The notes under the pieces are model-generated. The model was not told where the DNA came from. It worked only from the letters and a program-made list of their open reading frames with translations, and did not search any database. Of a DNA stretch of 6,771 nt, positions 1 through 6,628 are shown piece after piece. Origin of the DNA: Dysgonamonadaceae bacterium. GTDB lineage: Bacteria; Bacteroidota; Bacteroidia; Bacteroidales; Azobacteroidaceae. A program made the position numbers and the translations under genes. Where the stretch lies: contig JAIRKG010000151.1 in the NCBI GenBank assembly GCA_031260235.1, forward strand, positions 1 through 6,771, written 5' to 3'. Position 1 is the stretch's first letter, and every line of letters begins with the position of its first letter.

Positions 1-16
1 CGCGGCTCGCAATGAC
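1..16 (-). repeat. Edge fragment of a dispersed repeat core (CATTGCGAG type)
   Basis: Read on the minus strand this is GTCATTGCGAGCCGCG, a core I associate with intergenic dispersed repeats in several bacterial groups. A near copy lies in the opposite orientation at 6543-6559, with 12 of the first 13 bases identical. The copy touches the window edge, so its full length cannot be seen. That it is a family repeat is inference from the second copy and from memory of similar sequences. Confidence 0.35.
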
Positions 17-134
17 GGGGGTGATGAGGCAATCCTGCCATCTTGTCTGTTAAACAGCGTTAATACTTACATAATTCAGGTTAAATTGTTTAAAATATAT
101 GCTAAAACGGATTTCTGCACGTTATTTGTAGTGA

Positions 135-1718
135 ATGAACAAAAAAATTAATCACATTAAAACAATTTACAGTATGAAAACAAGAAAATTAGTATTCGTA
201 TTATTTGGTCTTATTTCGGCAAGCGTATTAGGCGCTTTTATCACCATTGGGATTCAGTCTCATTATTTGAATAAAAAGAACGGACCGTTTTCTTCAGAAC
301 CGTTCGATCAGGGAAATTTCCACACAGTTGGTCTTGCTAATGTCGCCGAAAACATTGATTTTACAAAAGCCGCCGAACAAAGTATCAACGGCGTTGTACA
401 CATCAAATCAATTGCCAACCCGAATCCTTCCGGCAGGCAGCAAAGGGAATATTTCGACCCCTTTGAATTTTTCTTTGGGGGAGACAGAAACCAGTACTAT
501 CAGCAACAACCCCGCGTAGGATTCGGTTCGGGTGTAATCATTTCCACTGACGGATACATCGTAACTAACAATCACGTGATTGACGGCGCCGACGAAATCG
601 AAGTTACGACCAACAGCGACAAGACTTACAAAGCTAAACTTGTCGGACGCGATGAATTGACCGACGTCGCCCTGTTAAAAATCAACGAAAAAGACATGCC
701 TGTCATTCCGTTTGGCGATTCCGACGCTTTGAAAGTAGGTGAATGGGTTTTGGCAATCGGCAATCCGTTTAATTTAAGTTCAACGGTTACCGCCGGAATC
801 GTGAGCGCCAAAGGACGGGGGAACATTTCGCCCGGCGTTTATTCCAACCCAAACAACAGGCAAGGACATGCCGTACAGCGGAAAATCGAATCTTACATTC
901 AGACCGACGCCGCCGTAAATCCGGGTAACAGTGGCGGTGCATTGGTAAACATCCTCGGCGAACTGGTGGGAATTAATACCGCAATTTACAGTGAAACAGG
1001 AAACTATGTGGGCTATTCCTTTGCCATACCAATCAGTATTGTTAAAAAGGTCGTTATCGATATTAAACAATACGGCGCAGTTCAAAGAGCAATGTTGGGC
1101 GTTTCCGTTATTGAATTGCCGGTATTGAAAGAAACCAACGCCGACGTATTCAATAAACTGACAGTAACAGAAGGTGTTTATATTGATAATTTCGCAACCA
1201 ACAGCTCCGCGAAGATGTCCGGAATCGAAATCGGAGATGTTATTACCGCTATTAACGATGCAAAAGTGAAAACGTTTGCCGACCTGCAAGGTCAATTGAG
1301 CCGCTTTAGTCCCGGCGATAAAGTGAACGTTCAGGTGCAGCGCGGAAAATTCAGGAAGAATTTCAAAGTTGAACTGAAAAACGACCAGGGAACAACGAAA
1401 ATCACAAAATATCAATCTCCGGAAAATATTTTGGGTGCATCCTTTAAGGAATTAAACAGGGATACCAAAATGAGATTAGGAATTAATTTCGGAGTAGAAG
1501 TCGTCGATTTGACGAACGGAAAATTGAAATCTGCCGGCATCAAAAACAGTTTCATTATCTTAACAGCCAATGATACGCGCATTTCTACTGCCAATGAATT
1601 AATCAAAATCGTCGAAACGATTATGAAGCAGGAACCAGACAATAGGGGGCTGTTTATTCGCGGATTCTATCCTGATATTAAGAAGGTAGAATATATTGCG
1701 ATTGATTTGAACAATTAA
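135..1718 (+). CDS. htrA: HtrA/DegP-family periplasmic serine endoprotease (Do-like), trypsin domain plus two PDZ domains
   Basis: This is an envelope quality-control protease and chaperone that degrades misfolded periplasmic proteins. Seen in order: a basic N-terminus and one hydrophobic segment (about residues 19-40) acting as signal or membrane anchor; a Q/F-rich LA-type loop (about 94-128); a trypsin-like domain with catalytic His147 (TNNHV), Asp177 (LTDVALLKI) and Ser266 (GNSGGAL); a first PDZ (about 320-415); and a more diverged second PDZ (about 432-520). The complete triad predicts an active enzyme. The 527-residue length is normal for a two-PDZ family member. The loop before the active serine (residues 228-254) is unusually long. 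The start at 135 gives the longest frame, but ATG at 174 (MKTRKLVFVLF) gives a more typical signal sequence. A TTTG at 125-128 that could belong to a -7 box would put transcription start near 135, which also favours 174. There is no Shine-Dalgarno at either start. Its 3' end converges with yifB. The family call is near certain; degP versus degQ naming is not resolvable. Confidence 0.95.
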   Translation: MNKKINHIKTIYSMKTRKLVFVLFGLISASVLGAFITIGIQSHYLNKKNGPFSSEPFDQGNFHTVGLANVAENIDFTKAAEQSINGVVHIKSIANPNPSGRQQREYFDPFEFFFGGDRNQYYQQQPRVGFGSGVIISTDGYIVTNNHVIDGADEIEVTTNSDKTYKAKLVGRDELTDVALLKINEKDMPVIPFGDSDALKVGEWVLAIGNPFNLSSTVTAGIVSAKGRGNISPGVYSNPNNRQGHAVQRKIESYIQTDAAVNPGNSGGALVNILGELVGINTAIYSETGNYVGYSFAIPISIVKKVVIDIKQYGAVQRAMLGVSVIELPVLKETNADVFNKLTVTEGVYIDNFATNSSAKMSGIEIGDVITAINDAKVKTFADLQGQLSRFSPGDKVNVQVQRGKFRKNFKVELKNDQGTTKITKYQSPENILGASFKELNRDTKMRLGINFGVEVVDLTNGKLKSAGIKNSFIILTANDTRISTANELIKIVETIMKQEPDNRGLFIRGFYPDIKKVEYIAIDLNN

Positions 1719-1721
1719 GAA

Positions 1722-1744
1722 GGTAGGTTGGTTGGGTAGTTGGG
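1722..1744 (+). other. G/T-rich tract between convergent genes, possible two-tier G-quadruplex
   Basis: The 45-bp gap between the htrA stop and the yifB stop carries five G runs in a row with short T-rich spacers (GG-TA-GG-TT-GG-TT-GGG-TAGTT-GGG). This spacing fits a two-quartet G-quadruplex in the plus strand or its RNA. I see no stem-loop plus U-run terminator for either gene here, so this tract is the only notable structure at the point where the two transcripts meet. A role in termination is inference. Confidence 0.3.
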
Positions 1745-1763
1745 TTGATGTGGAATGATGGCG

Positions 1764-3311
1764 CTAAAACCCATTCCCTGCCCAATTATCCCTGTCCAAA
1801 TTTCGATAACTAATCGCCTCCGCAATATGCCCGACTTGCACTTTTTCGGAATCTTCCAAATCCGCAATAGTACGCGCCACCCGCAGAATGCGGTCATAAG
1901 CCCGTGCAGAAAGATTAAGTCGTTCCATAGCGTCTTTTAACCTGCTTAAGCCGGCTGCGTCGGGTTGAGCGTACTGATGAAGCAAACGGGTGTGCATCTG
2001 GGCATTACAATAGACTCCTTCTTCGCCGGAAAAGCGTTTTTCTTGAATTTTACGTGCCTGAATAACCCGCTCCCGAATGGTTTCACTCAACTCTGTCGGA
2101 CGAGTATCCGAAATATCTTCAAACGGGACAGGCACGATTTCTATTTGAATATCAATCCTATCCATCAACGGTCCGGATATTCGGTTCAGGTATTTCCGAA
2201 CTTGTTCCGGAGTGCAAACACAAGCCTTGTTGGGATTGTTAAAATTTCCGCACGGACAGGGATTCATGGAAGCAACCAACATAAAACCGGCCGGATAGTC
2301 GATACTGAATTTCGCCCTGGAAATGGTAATTTTCCGGTCTTCCAGCGGTTGCCGCAAAACTTCCAAAACGCCGCGGGTAAATTCTGCCATCTCGTCCAGA
2401 AACAAAACGCCGTTGTGCGCCAGACTGATTTCCCCCGGTTGAGGGTAGGAACCGCCGCCAACCATTGCCACCATAGATATGGAATGATGAGGATTCCGGA
2501 ACGGACGAATGGCAATCAGCGAACCGTTGTGATTGATTTTTCCCGCAACCGAATGAATCTTGGTTGTTTCCAGGCTTTCACTCAACGTCAACGGCGGAAG
2601 AATAGACGGTATTCGTTTGGCTAACATGCTTTTGCCTGCTCCCGGACTGCCGACAAGGAGAATGTTATGACCGCCGGCGCAAGCTACTTCAATCGCCCGT
2701 TTAGCACCTTCCTGTCCTTTGACTTCCGAGAAATCCCAAAGGATTTTGACCTGATTATCATAAAATTCTTTACGGGGGTCGACGATGATACGAGTCAATT
2801 CTTTCGTCTCGTTGAAAAAATCAATTACATCCTTGAGATTGTCCGCGCCGTAAACTTCCAATCCTTGTACTACTGCGGCTTCCCGTGCATTGCATGCAGG
2901 AAGGATAATGCCTGTGAAACCGCTTTCTTTCGCTTTTATGGCTATCGGCAAAACGCCTTTCACCGTTTTCAAACTGCCGTCTAACGACAATTCTCCCATC
3001 ATCAGGTAGTCTTCGATTCTATCAATTTTGATTTTCTCCGCTCCGGCCAAAATACCGATAGCCAGCGGCAAATCGTAAGCGGCGCCTTCTTTCCTGACGT
3101 CGGCGGGCGCCATATTGATAACAATTTGTTTACGAGGAAATTTTAACCCGATTTCACCCAAAGCGGAAGTAATTCGTTCGTGCGATTCTTTAATACTGAC
3201 GTCGGGAAGACCTACCAAAAAAAATTTAATTCCTTTACTACAATTGACTTCAATCGTAATAATATTTGCATGGATGCCCTGAAGAGCTGCTGCATAGACT
3301 TTTACTAACAT
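1764..3311 (-). CDS. yifB: YifB/ComM-family Mg-chelatase-like AAA+ ATPase
   Basis: This is a cytoplasmic AAA+ ATPase of the YifB/ComM family. The Haemophilus member ComM is a hexameric branch-migration helicase that helps integrate DNA during natural transformation; the role in Bacteroidetes is not established. Seen in order: an N-terminal Lon-C-like (ChlI) domain (about 1-170); an AAA+ core starting at VKGQEGAKRA (197-206); Walker A GSPGAGKS (221-228); Walker B VLFLDEM (302-308); a four-cysteine cluster with Cys352, Cys354, Cys364 and Cys366 in the CPCG...CVC pattern typical of the family; the GPLMDRIDI segment (380-388); and a C-terminal helical lid with SARAYDRILRVARTIADLE (468-486). At 515 residues it is full length with no missing motif. 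The ATG at 3311 precedes the conserved start MLVKVYAAAL, so the start is secure. It is transcribed alone, from a good Bacteroidetes-type promoter at 3444-3415, with a leader of roughly 100 nt. Competence function cannot be concluded from this gene alone, because it is widespread in non-competent bacteria. Confidence 0.96.
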   Translation of the reverse strand: MLVKVYAAALQGIHANIITIEVNCSKGIKFFLVGLPDVSIKESHERITSALGEIGLKFPRKQIVINMAPADVRKEGAAYDLPLAIGILAGAEKIKIDRIEDYLMMGELSLDGSLKTVKGVLPIAIKAKESGFTGIILPACNAREAAVVQGLEVYGADNLKDVIDFFNETKELTRIIVDPRKEFYDNQVKILWDFSEVKGQEGAKRAIEVACAGGHNILLVGSPGAGKSMLAKRIPSILPPLTLSESLETTKIHSVAGKINHNGSLIAIRPFRNPHHSISMVAMVGGGSYPQPGEISLAHNGVLFLDEMAEFTRGVLEVLRQPLEDRKITISRAKFSIDYPAGFMLVASMNPCPCGNFNNPNKACVCTPEQVRKYLNRISGPLMDRIDIQIEIVPVPFEDISDTRPTELSETIRERVIQARKIQEKRFSGEEGVYCNAQMHTRLLHQYAQPDAAGLSRLKDAMERLNLSARAYDRILRVARTIADLEDSEKVQVGHIAEAISYRNLDRDNWAGNGF

Positions 3312-3318
3312 CGGTTTT

Positions 3319-3346
3319 AGTTTTGTATTTTAAGTTTTGTATTTTT
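3319..3346 (-). repeat. 14-bp tandem direct repeat in the yifB leader
   Basis: Two adjacent copies of AGTTTTGTATTTTA (plus-strand reading, 3319-3332 and 3333-3346) differ only at the last base. They end 7 bp before the yifB start codon, inside its predicted 5' untranslated leader. In the mRNA they read as A-rich, unstructured sequence. A-rich stretches before the start codon favour translation in Bacteroidetes, which make little use of Shine-Dalgarno pairing, so this may simply be a duplicated translation-enhancing leader. That function is inference; the duplication is direct. Confidence 0.6.
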
Positions 3347-3414
3347 ACCGCAAAGTTCGCAAATGGTGCTAATTGCTTTGCCATTTCAATTTATGACTTC
3401 TTCATTTTAGACGG

Positions 3415-3444
3415 CAAAAGTAGTAAAATGTCTTGATAGAACAA
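3415..3444 (-). promoter_or_regulatory. Predicted Bacteroidetes-type promoter for yifB
   Basis: On the minus strand, TTG (3444-3442) is followed after exactly 19 nt by TACTTTTG (3422-3415). This matches the Bacteroidetes primary sigma consensus (TTG at -33, TAnnTTTG at -7) at every fixed position. It would start transcription at about 3408 and leave a leader of roughly 97 nt before the yifB ATG. No experimental support is available from sequence alone. Confidence 0.65.
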
Positions 3445-3466
3445 TCGTTTCTCTGGAAATAATCGT

Positions 3467-3474
3467 TACCTTTG
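3467..3474 (+). promoter_or_regulatory. Predicted -7 element for the TPR-murI operon
   Basis: TACCTTTG at 3467-3474 is a perfect match to the Bacteroidetes -7 consensus TAnnTTTG. It lies 26 bp before the ATG of the TPR gene and predicts a leader of about 20 nt. No TTG sits at the expected -33 spacing (around 3444-3448 is ATCGT), so the promoter is either weak at -33 or helped by an activator. It faces away from the yifB promoter, with 22 bp between the two elements. Confidence 0.5.
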
Positions 3475-3500
3475 TCCTATAAATTGTAAAATTATGTTAG

Positions 3501-5702
3501 ATGAATCCTCTGGAAATGAAATCTTATTGTTCTAAAATTTCGGAGTCTTTGGAACAAAAAAAACTTAAACAATCTTTTGAAATACTGACTGCTCTTTTAG
3601 CAAACTTTTCCAATTGGCAATTAAAAGAACAACTTAATGAATTGGAAGACAATTATAAAACAATGCTCCGTTACCTGACCGACGGCGTGCAAGACCCCCA
3701 GCAGGAAAAAATTTATCTCGACTTGCTTCGATCGGTCTATCAGGTTGCCGATCTGGCAATTTTGGAAGTCAAAACGTCTCATTCGTGGTCTTATGCTTAC
3801 GAAATGCGCCGGACTTTGCTCTATTCTCCTCCCGAACCTTTGAACAGGCTTGTCGAATTAATCAATGATTTAACCGGCAAAACTACTGTAAACGATTTAC
3901 CGGATGACGGTGAAGATAAAAATAAAAATCTGCAATCTATTGAAAAAGAAAGGGACGCAATCGAAAACAAAATCTTCTGCATCATTTGGACAAGCGGTTT
4001 ATGGACTGTTGGCGAAGAACAAATTTGGTCTGAAGTTTTACGCAATGATATAAACGCAACCACATTAAGAAGCCTGATTGTTTCCGCAGTGACGTTGAGT
4101 TTGGAAGAATTGTTCGACGAACGGAAAATCAATCTGCTGCTTGACGCCTGCGAAAACTCGAACGAAGAAATTCGCCAAAGGGCTTTGACGGGCGTTTTGC
4201 TGTTTCTCCGCCGTTACGACAAGCGCTTGTATCTCTATCCGAAGATTGATAGCCGACTGCAATATTTGTCCGAAGATAAACGATTTATCGATGACCTGCG
4301 CCACATCATCCTGCAATTTATCCTGAGCAGGGAAACCGAAAAAATCACCCGTATCATAAAAGAAGAAATTATACCCGGCATGATGAAAATCAATCCATTG
4401 CTTAATAAAGAAATACGAACGGACGATTTATTCGGCGAAACCGGTGTCGACGAGAAAAACCCCGAATGGCAAAACTTAATCGAAAAATCGGGATTGAGCG
4501 ACCGGCTGCAAGAATTTACCGAATTACAAATGGAAGGCGCAGACGTGATGCATTCCTCATTTCTGCACCTGAAAAACTTCCCTTTTTTCAACGAAATACA
4601 CCATTGGTTTTCCCTGTTTGTTATGCCGTTGCAAACTGAATCAAACGATGAACAAAACGGGATTGCCAAGATCCTGTTCGATTCGCCGTTGCTGTGCAAT
4701 TCCGATAAATATTCTTTCTATTTCAGCATCAATCAAATGCCTGAAACGTATCGTAAAATGATAGCGGGACGCCAAGCTGAGGAAACTGCGGCTCTCAAGG
4801 AAATGATGCAGGAAGAACTGCCGGGTTCGGAAGCAAGAAAAATCAATCCGATTGCAAGACAGTATATCCAGGATTGGTACCGCTTTTGTAAATTGTTTCC
4901 GCGCCGCCAAAACATTGAAGATATTTTCACGACGAAGCCTGAATTTTACCAAGTTCCTTCCATTGCCGGTTTTATTTCCGACGCAGGAAGTTTGACGACA
5001 ATCGGGGAATATTATTTTCAGCGGAATTATTTTAAAGAAGCGGTCGACGTATTCAATATACTGTTACGGAAAGATATAAACAACGAAACCATTCTACAGA
5101 AAAAAGGCTATTGCCTGCAAATGATGGGAAAATTGGAAAAAGCGCTGGACAGCTACTTGAAAGCAGACCTGCTAAATTCAACCAATTCATGGACAATCAA
5201 GAAACTGGCATCTTGCTACCGTGCATTGAAACAGCCGGAAGAAGCCCTGTTTTATTACCGGAAAGCCGCGCAGTTGAATCCCGGCAATTTATCTATACAA
5301 CTCAATATCGGCCACTGTTGCCTGGAATTAAAGAATTATGCCGAAGCTTTGAAACACTATTTCAAAGTGGAATATTTGACCGATAATAAGGAAAAAGCAT
5401 GGCGGTCGATTGCCTGGTGTTCTTTCCTGACCGGTAAATATGAACAGGCCCTGGATTATTTCCGGAAAATAATTGAATGTAATCCAAACAGCATCGACTA
5501 TCTCAATGCAGGGCATGCTCAACTGGCGACGGGCAACCGCCGGGAAGCGCTGGAATTATACCGATCGGCGCTAAACAGCGATGGAAACTCGCATGAGAAA
5601 TTCAGGGACGCGTTTGCCGCAGATATTCCCGATTTGCAGAACGCAGGCGTGAAAATCGACGATATTCCCATTATTTTGGACAGCCTTAATTATGGAATGT
5701 AA
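3501..5702 (+). CDS. Large cytoplasmic protein with C-terminal tetratricopeptide repeats, function unknown
   Basis: The 733-residue protein has no signal peptide (N-terminus MNPLEMKSYCSKISESLEQK), so it is probably cytoplasmic. The first 500 residues are mostly predicted helix with no family I recognise. They include a charged linker (about 131-157) and a HEAT-like helical stretch (about 215-290). The C-terminal part holds about six TPR units with a regular 34-residue period: about 498-531, 532-565, 566-599, 600-633, 634-667 and 668-700. Typical TPR positions are visible in each, for example G..L...G....AL..Y.KA in the second. The last about 30 residues may cap the array. TPRs bind proteins or peptides, so a scaffold or adaptor role is likely, with partner unknown. 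The start at 3501 follows a good -7 element; an earlier ATG at 3494 is out of frame and ends after 13 codons. The 3' end overlaps murI by 11 nt, so the two are co-transcribed and probably translationally coupled. Confidence 0.9.
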   Translation: MNPLEMKSYCSKISESLEQKKLKQSFEILTALLANFSNWQLKEQLNELEDNYKTMLRYLTDGVQDPQQEKIYLDLLRSVYQVADLAILEVKTSHSWSYAYEMRRTLLYSPPEPLNRLVELINDLTGKTTVNDLPDDGEDKNKNLQSIEKERDAIENKIFCIIWTSGLWTVGEEQIWSEVLRNDINATTLRSLIVSAVTLSLEELFDERKINLLLDACENSNEEIRQRALTGVLLFLRRYDKRLYLYPKIDSRLQYLSEDKRFIDDLRHIILQFILSRETEKITRIIKEEIIPGMMKINPLLNKEIRTDDLFGETGVDEKNPEWQNLIEKSGLSDRLQEFTELQMEGADVMHSSFLHLKNFPFFNEIHHWFSLFVMPLQTESNDEQNGIAKILFDSPLLCNSDKYSFYFSINQMPETYRKMIAGRQAEETAALKEMMQEELPGSEARKINPIARQYIQDWYRFCKLFPRRQNIEDIFTTKPEFYQVPSIAGFISDAGSLTTIGEYYFQRNYFKEAVDVFNILLRKDINNETILQKKGYCLQMMGKLEKALDSYLKADLLNSTNSWTIKKLASCYRALKQPEEALFYYRKAAQLNPGNLSIQLNIGHCCLELKNYAEALKHYFKVEYLTDNKEKAWRSIAWCSFLTGKYEQALDYFRKIIECNPNSIDYLNAGHAQLATGNRREALELYRSALNSDGNSHEKFRDAFAADIPDLQNAGVKIDDIPIILDSLNYGM

Positions 5703-6522
5703 AACACCAATCGGCATTTTCGATTCCGGATACGGCGGGCTTACCATCTTGGAACAAATCCGCAAACGGTTGCCGCAATATGATTATATATATGCCGGTG
5801 ATAATGCCCGATCGCCCTACGGAAGCCACTCTTATGAAATTATTTATGAATGTACGCTTCAGGCGGTTAAATGGTTTTTCAGGAGAGGATGCCGATTGGT
5901 TATCCTCGCGTGCAACACCGCTTCGGCAAAAGCGCTCCGTACTATTCAACAAAAAGACCTGCCGGTGATAGATCCCGAACGGAGAATTTTGGGTGTGATT
6001 CGACCTACCGTCGAAAGCCTCAATAAAATTACCCGCTCTACCCATATCGGTATACTCGGAACGCAGGGAACAATTGCTTCTCGCTCCTATCCGATTGAAA
6101 TAGAGAAACTTTTTCCGCACATGACTGTCGAAAGCGAAGCCTGCCCAATGTGGGTATCACTGGTCGAAAACAACGAACACGACAAACAGGGAGCCGATTA
6201 TTTCATCAAACAACACCTCGAAAACATCCTCAAAAAAGACATTCTGATTGATACGCTCGTCTTGGCCTGCACACACTATCCCCTGTTGGAAAAGAAAATC
6301 CGCAAACACCTGTCAGGAGAAATCCGACTGGTATACCAGGGACAATTGGTTGCCGAAAGCCTGGAAAACTATCTCCGCAGGCATCCCGAAATTGCGTTGA
6401 AATGCTCGAAAGGAGGATCTTGCCGCTTTTATACTACCGAAGTGGAGGAAAAGTTTGCTTCCATGGCTTCTGTCTTCCTAAAGGAGAAGATTGAGACCGA
6501 GCGAATTAATTTTGAGACTTGA
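5692..6522 (+). CDS. murI: Glutamate racemase
   Basis: This cytoplasmic, cofactor-independent enzyme interconverts L- and D-glutamate and supplies D-glutamate for the second residue of the peptidoglycan stem peptide (added by MurD). Visible family motifs: the substrate-binding loop PIGIFDSGYGGL (6-17) with Asp11 and Ser12; the YAGDNARSPYG segment (34-44), a variant of the usual GDTARxPYG; the first catalytic cysteine Cys74 in ACNT; and the second, Cys193, in ACTHYPLL with the assisting His195. Both acid/base cysteines are present, so it should be active. At 276 residues it is normal length. ERRILGVIRPTVE (97-109) and the C-terminal FYTTE (247-251) fit Bacteroidales members. The ATG at 5692 lies inside the end of the TPR gene (11-nt overlap) and is the only start placed correctly before PIGIFDSG. 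There is no Shine-Dalgarno, so translation probably relies on coupling. It is expected to be essential unless a D-amino-acid transaminase is present. No clear terminator directly follows. Confidence 0.97.
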   Translation: MECKTPIGIFDSGYGGLTILEQIRKRLPQYDYIYAGDNARSPYGSHSYEIIYECTLQAVKWFFRRGCRLVILACNTASAKALRTIQQKDLPVIDPERRILGVIRPTVESLNKITRSTHIGILGTQGTIASRSYPIEIEKLFPHMTVESEACPMWVSLVENNEHDKQGADYFIKQHLENILKKDILIDTLVLACTHYPLLEKKIRKHLSGEIRLVYQGQLVAESLENYLRRHPEIALKCSKGGSCRFYTTEVEEKFASMASVFLKEKIETERINFET

Positions 6523-6542
6523 AAAACACCCCGCACCGTCCA

Positions 6543-6559
6543 GTCATTGCAAGCCTCGC
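6543..6559 (+). repeat. Second copy of the CATTGC-type repeat core, inverted relative to the left edge
   Basis: GTCATTGCAAGCCTCGC lies 20 bp after the murI stop. It matches the minus strand of positions 1-16 at 12 of the first 13 bases and then differs by a one-base insertion. The two cores point in opposite directions and flank the whole four-gene block. A low-copy intergenic repeat family is the simplest reading. I cannot see repeat boundaries or target duplications. Confidence 0.35.
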
Positions 6560-6583
6560 CTCTCTCTATTAAAAATTAATCCT

Positions 6584-6611
6584 GCGGGGGGGGGAGTCTC
6601 CCCTCCCCCGC
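6584..6611. repeat. Strong GC-rich hairpin containing a G9 tract
   Basis: The arms 6584-6594 and 6601-6611 can pair over 11 bp with a single G-T wobble, leaving a 6-nt loop (AGTCTC). The left arm contains nine G in a row (6586-6594). No T-run follows in either direction, so it is not a classical intrinsic terminator, though it could slow or stop transcription leaving murI. Two weaker hairpins follow: GCCG/CGGC at 6616-6627 (4-bp stem, 4-nt loop) and CCCTCT/AGAGGG at 6642-6659 (6-bp stem, 6-nt loop). Confidence 0.6.
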
Positions 6612-6628
6612 TCCAGCCGCTTACGGCG

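Larger units (their letters stand above)
6523..6628. other. Non-coding junction between murI and the integrase fragment
   Basis: No plausible gene is present in either direction. A minus-strand frame covering 6544-6756 is open, but it is low in complexity (runs of G and P) and overlaps the integrase coding strand, so I do not call it. The stretch holds the inverted repeat core, an A/T-rich segment at 6568-6580 and the G9 hairpin. It is the likely boundary between the conserved chromosome (TPR-murI) and accessory DNA to the right. Confidence 0.5.

Noticed and set aside
47..57. Dyad CTGTT-A-AACAG upstream of htrA as an operator
   Set aside because: Five-base half sites with a one-base centre arise often by chance, and no promoter element is convincingly aligned with it.
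780..1415. Long open frame on the minus strand inside htrA (211 codons)
   Set aside because: It is fully antisense to a protease gene with all motifs intact. Its translation is rich in C, F, N and H with no domain, as expected from a codon-biased opposite strand.
1965..2624. Long open frame on the plus strand inside yifB (219 codons)
   Set aside because: It is antisense to the AAA+ core, the translated composition is not protein-like, and it has no promoter of its own. It is a shadow of yifB.
3350..3381. Inverted repeat GCAAAG/CTTTGC in the yifB leader as a riboswitch or terminator
   Set aside because: The stem is only 6 bp around a 20-nt loop, with no T-run and no resemblance to a known riboswitch.
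3494..3535. Short upstream frame (13 codons, MLDESSGNE...) overlapping the TPR start
   Set aside because: It would start 7 bp before the TPR ATG in another frame and ends quickly. It may be an incidental ATG, and nothing supports regulated translation.
6411..6422. AGGAGG followed by TTG inside murI, resembling an internal ribosome binding site
   Set aside because: Bacteroidetes make little use of Shine-Dalgarno pairing. The bases encode conserved KGGSC of MurI, and no gene follows in that frame.
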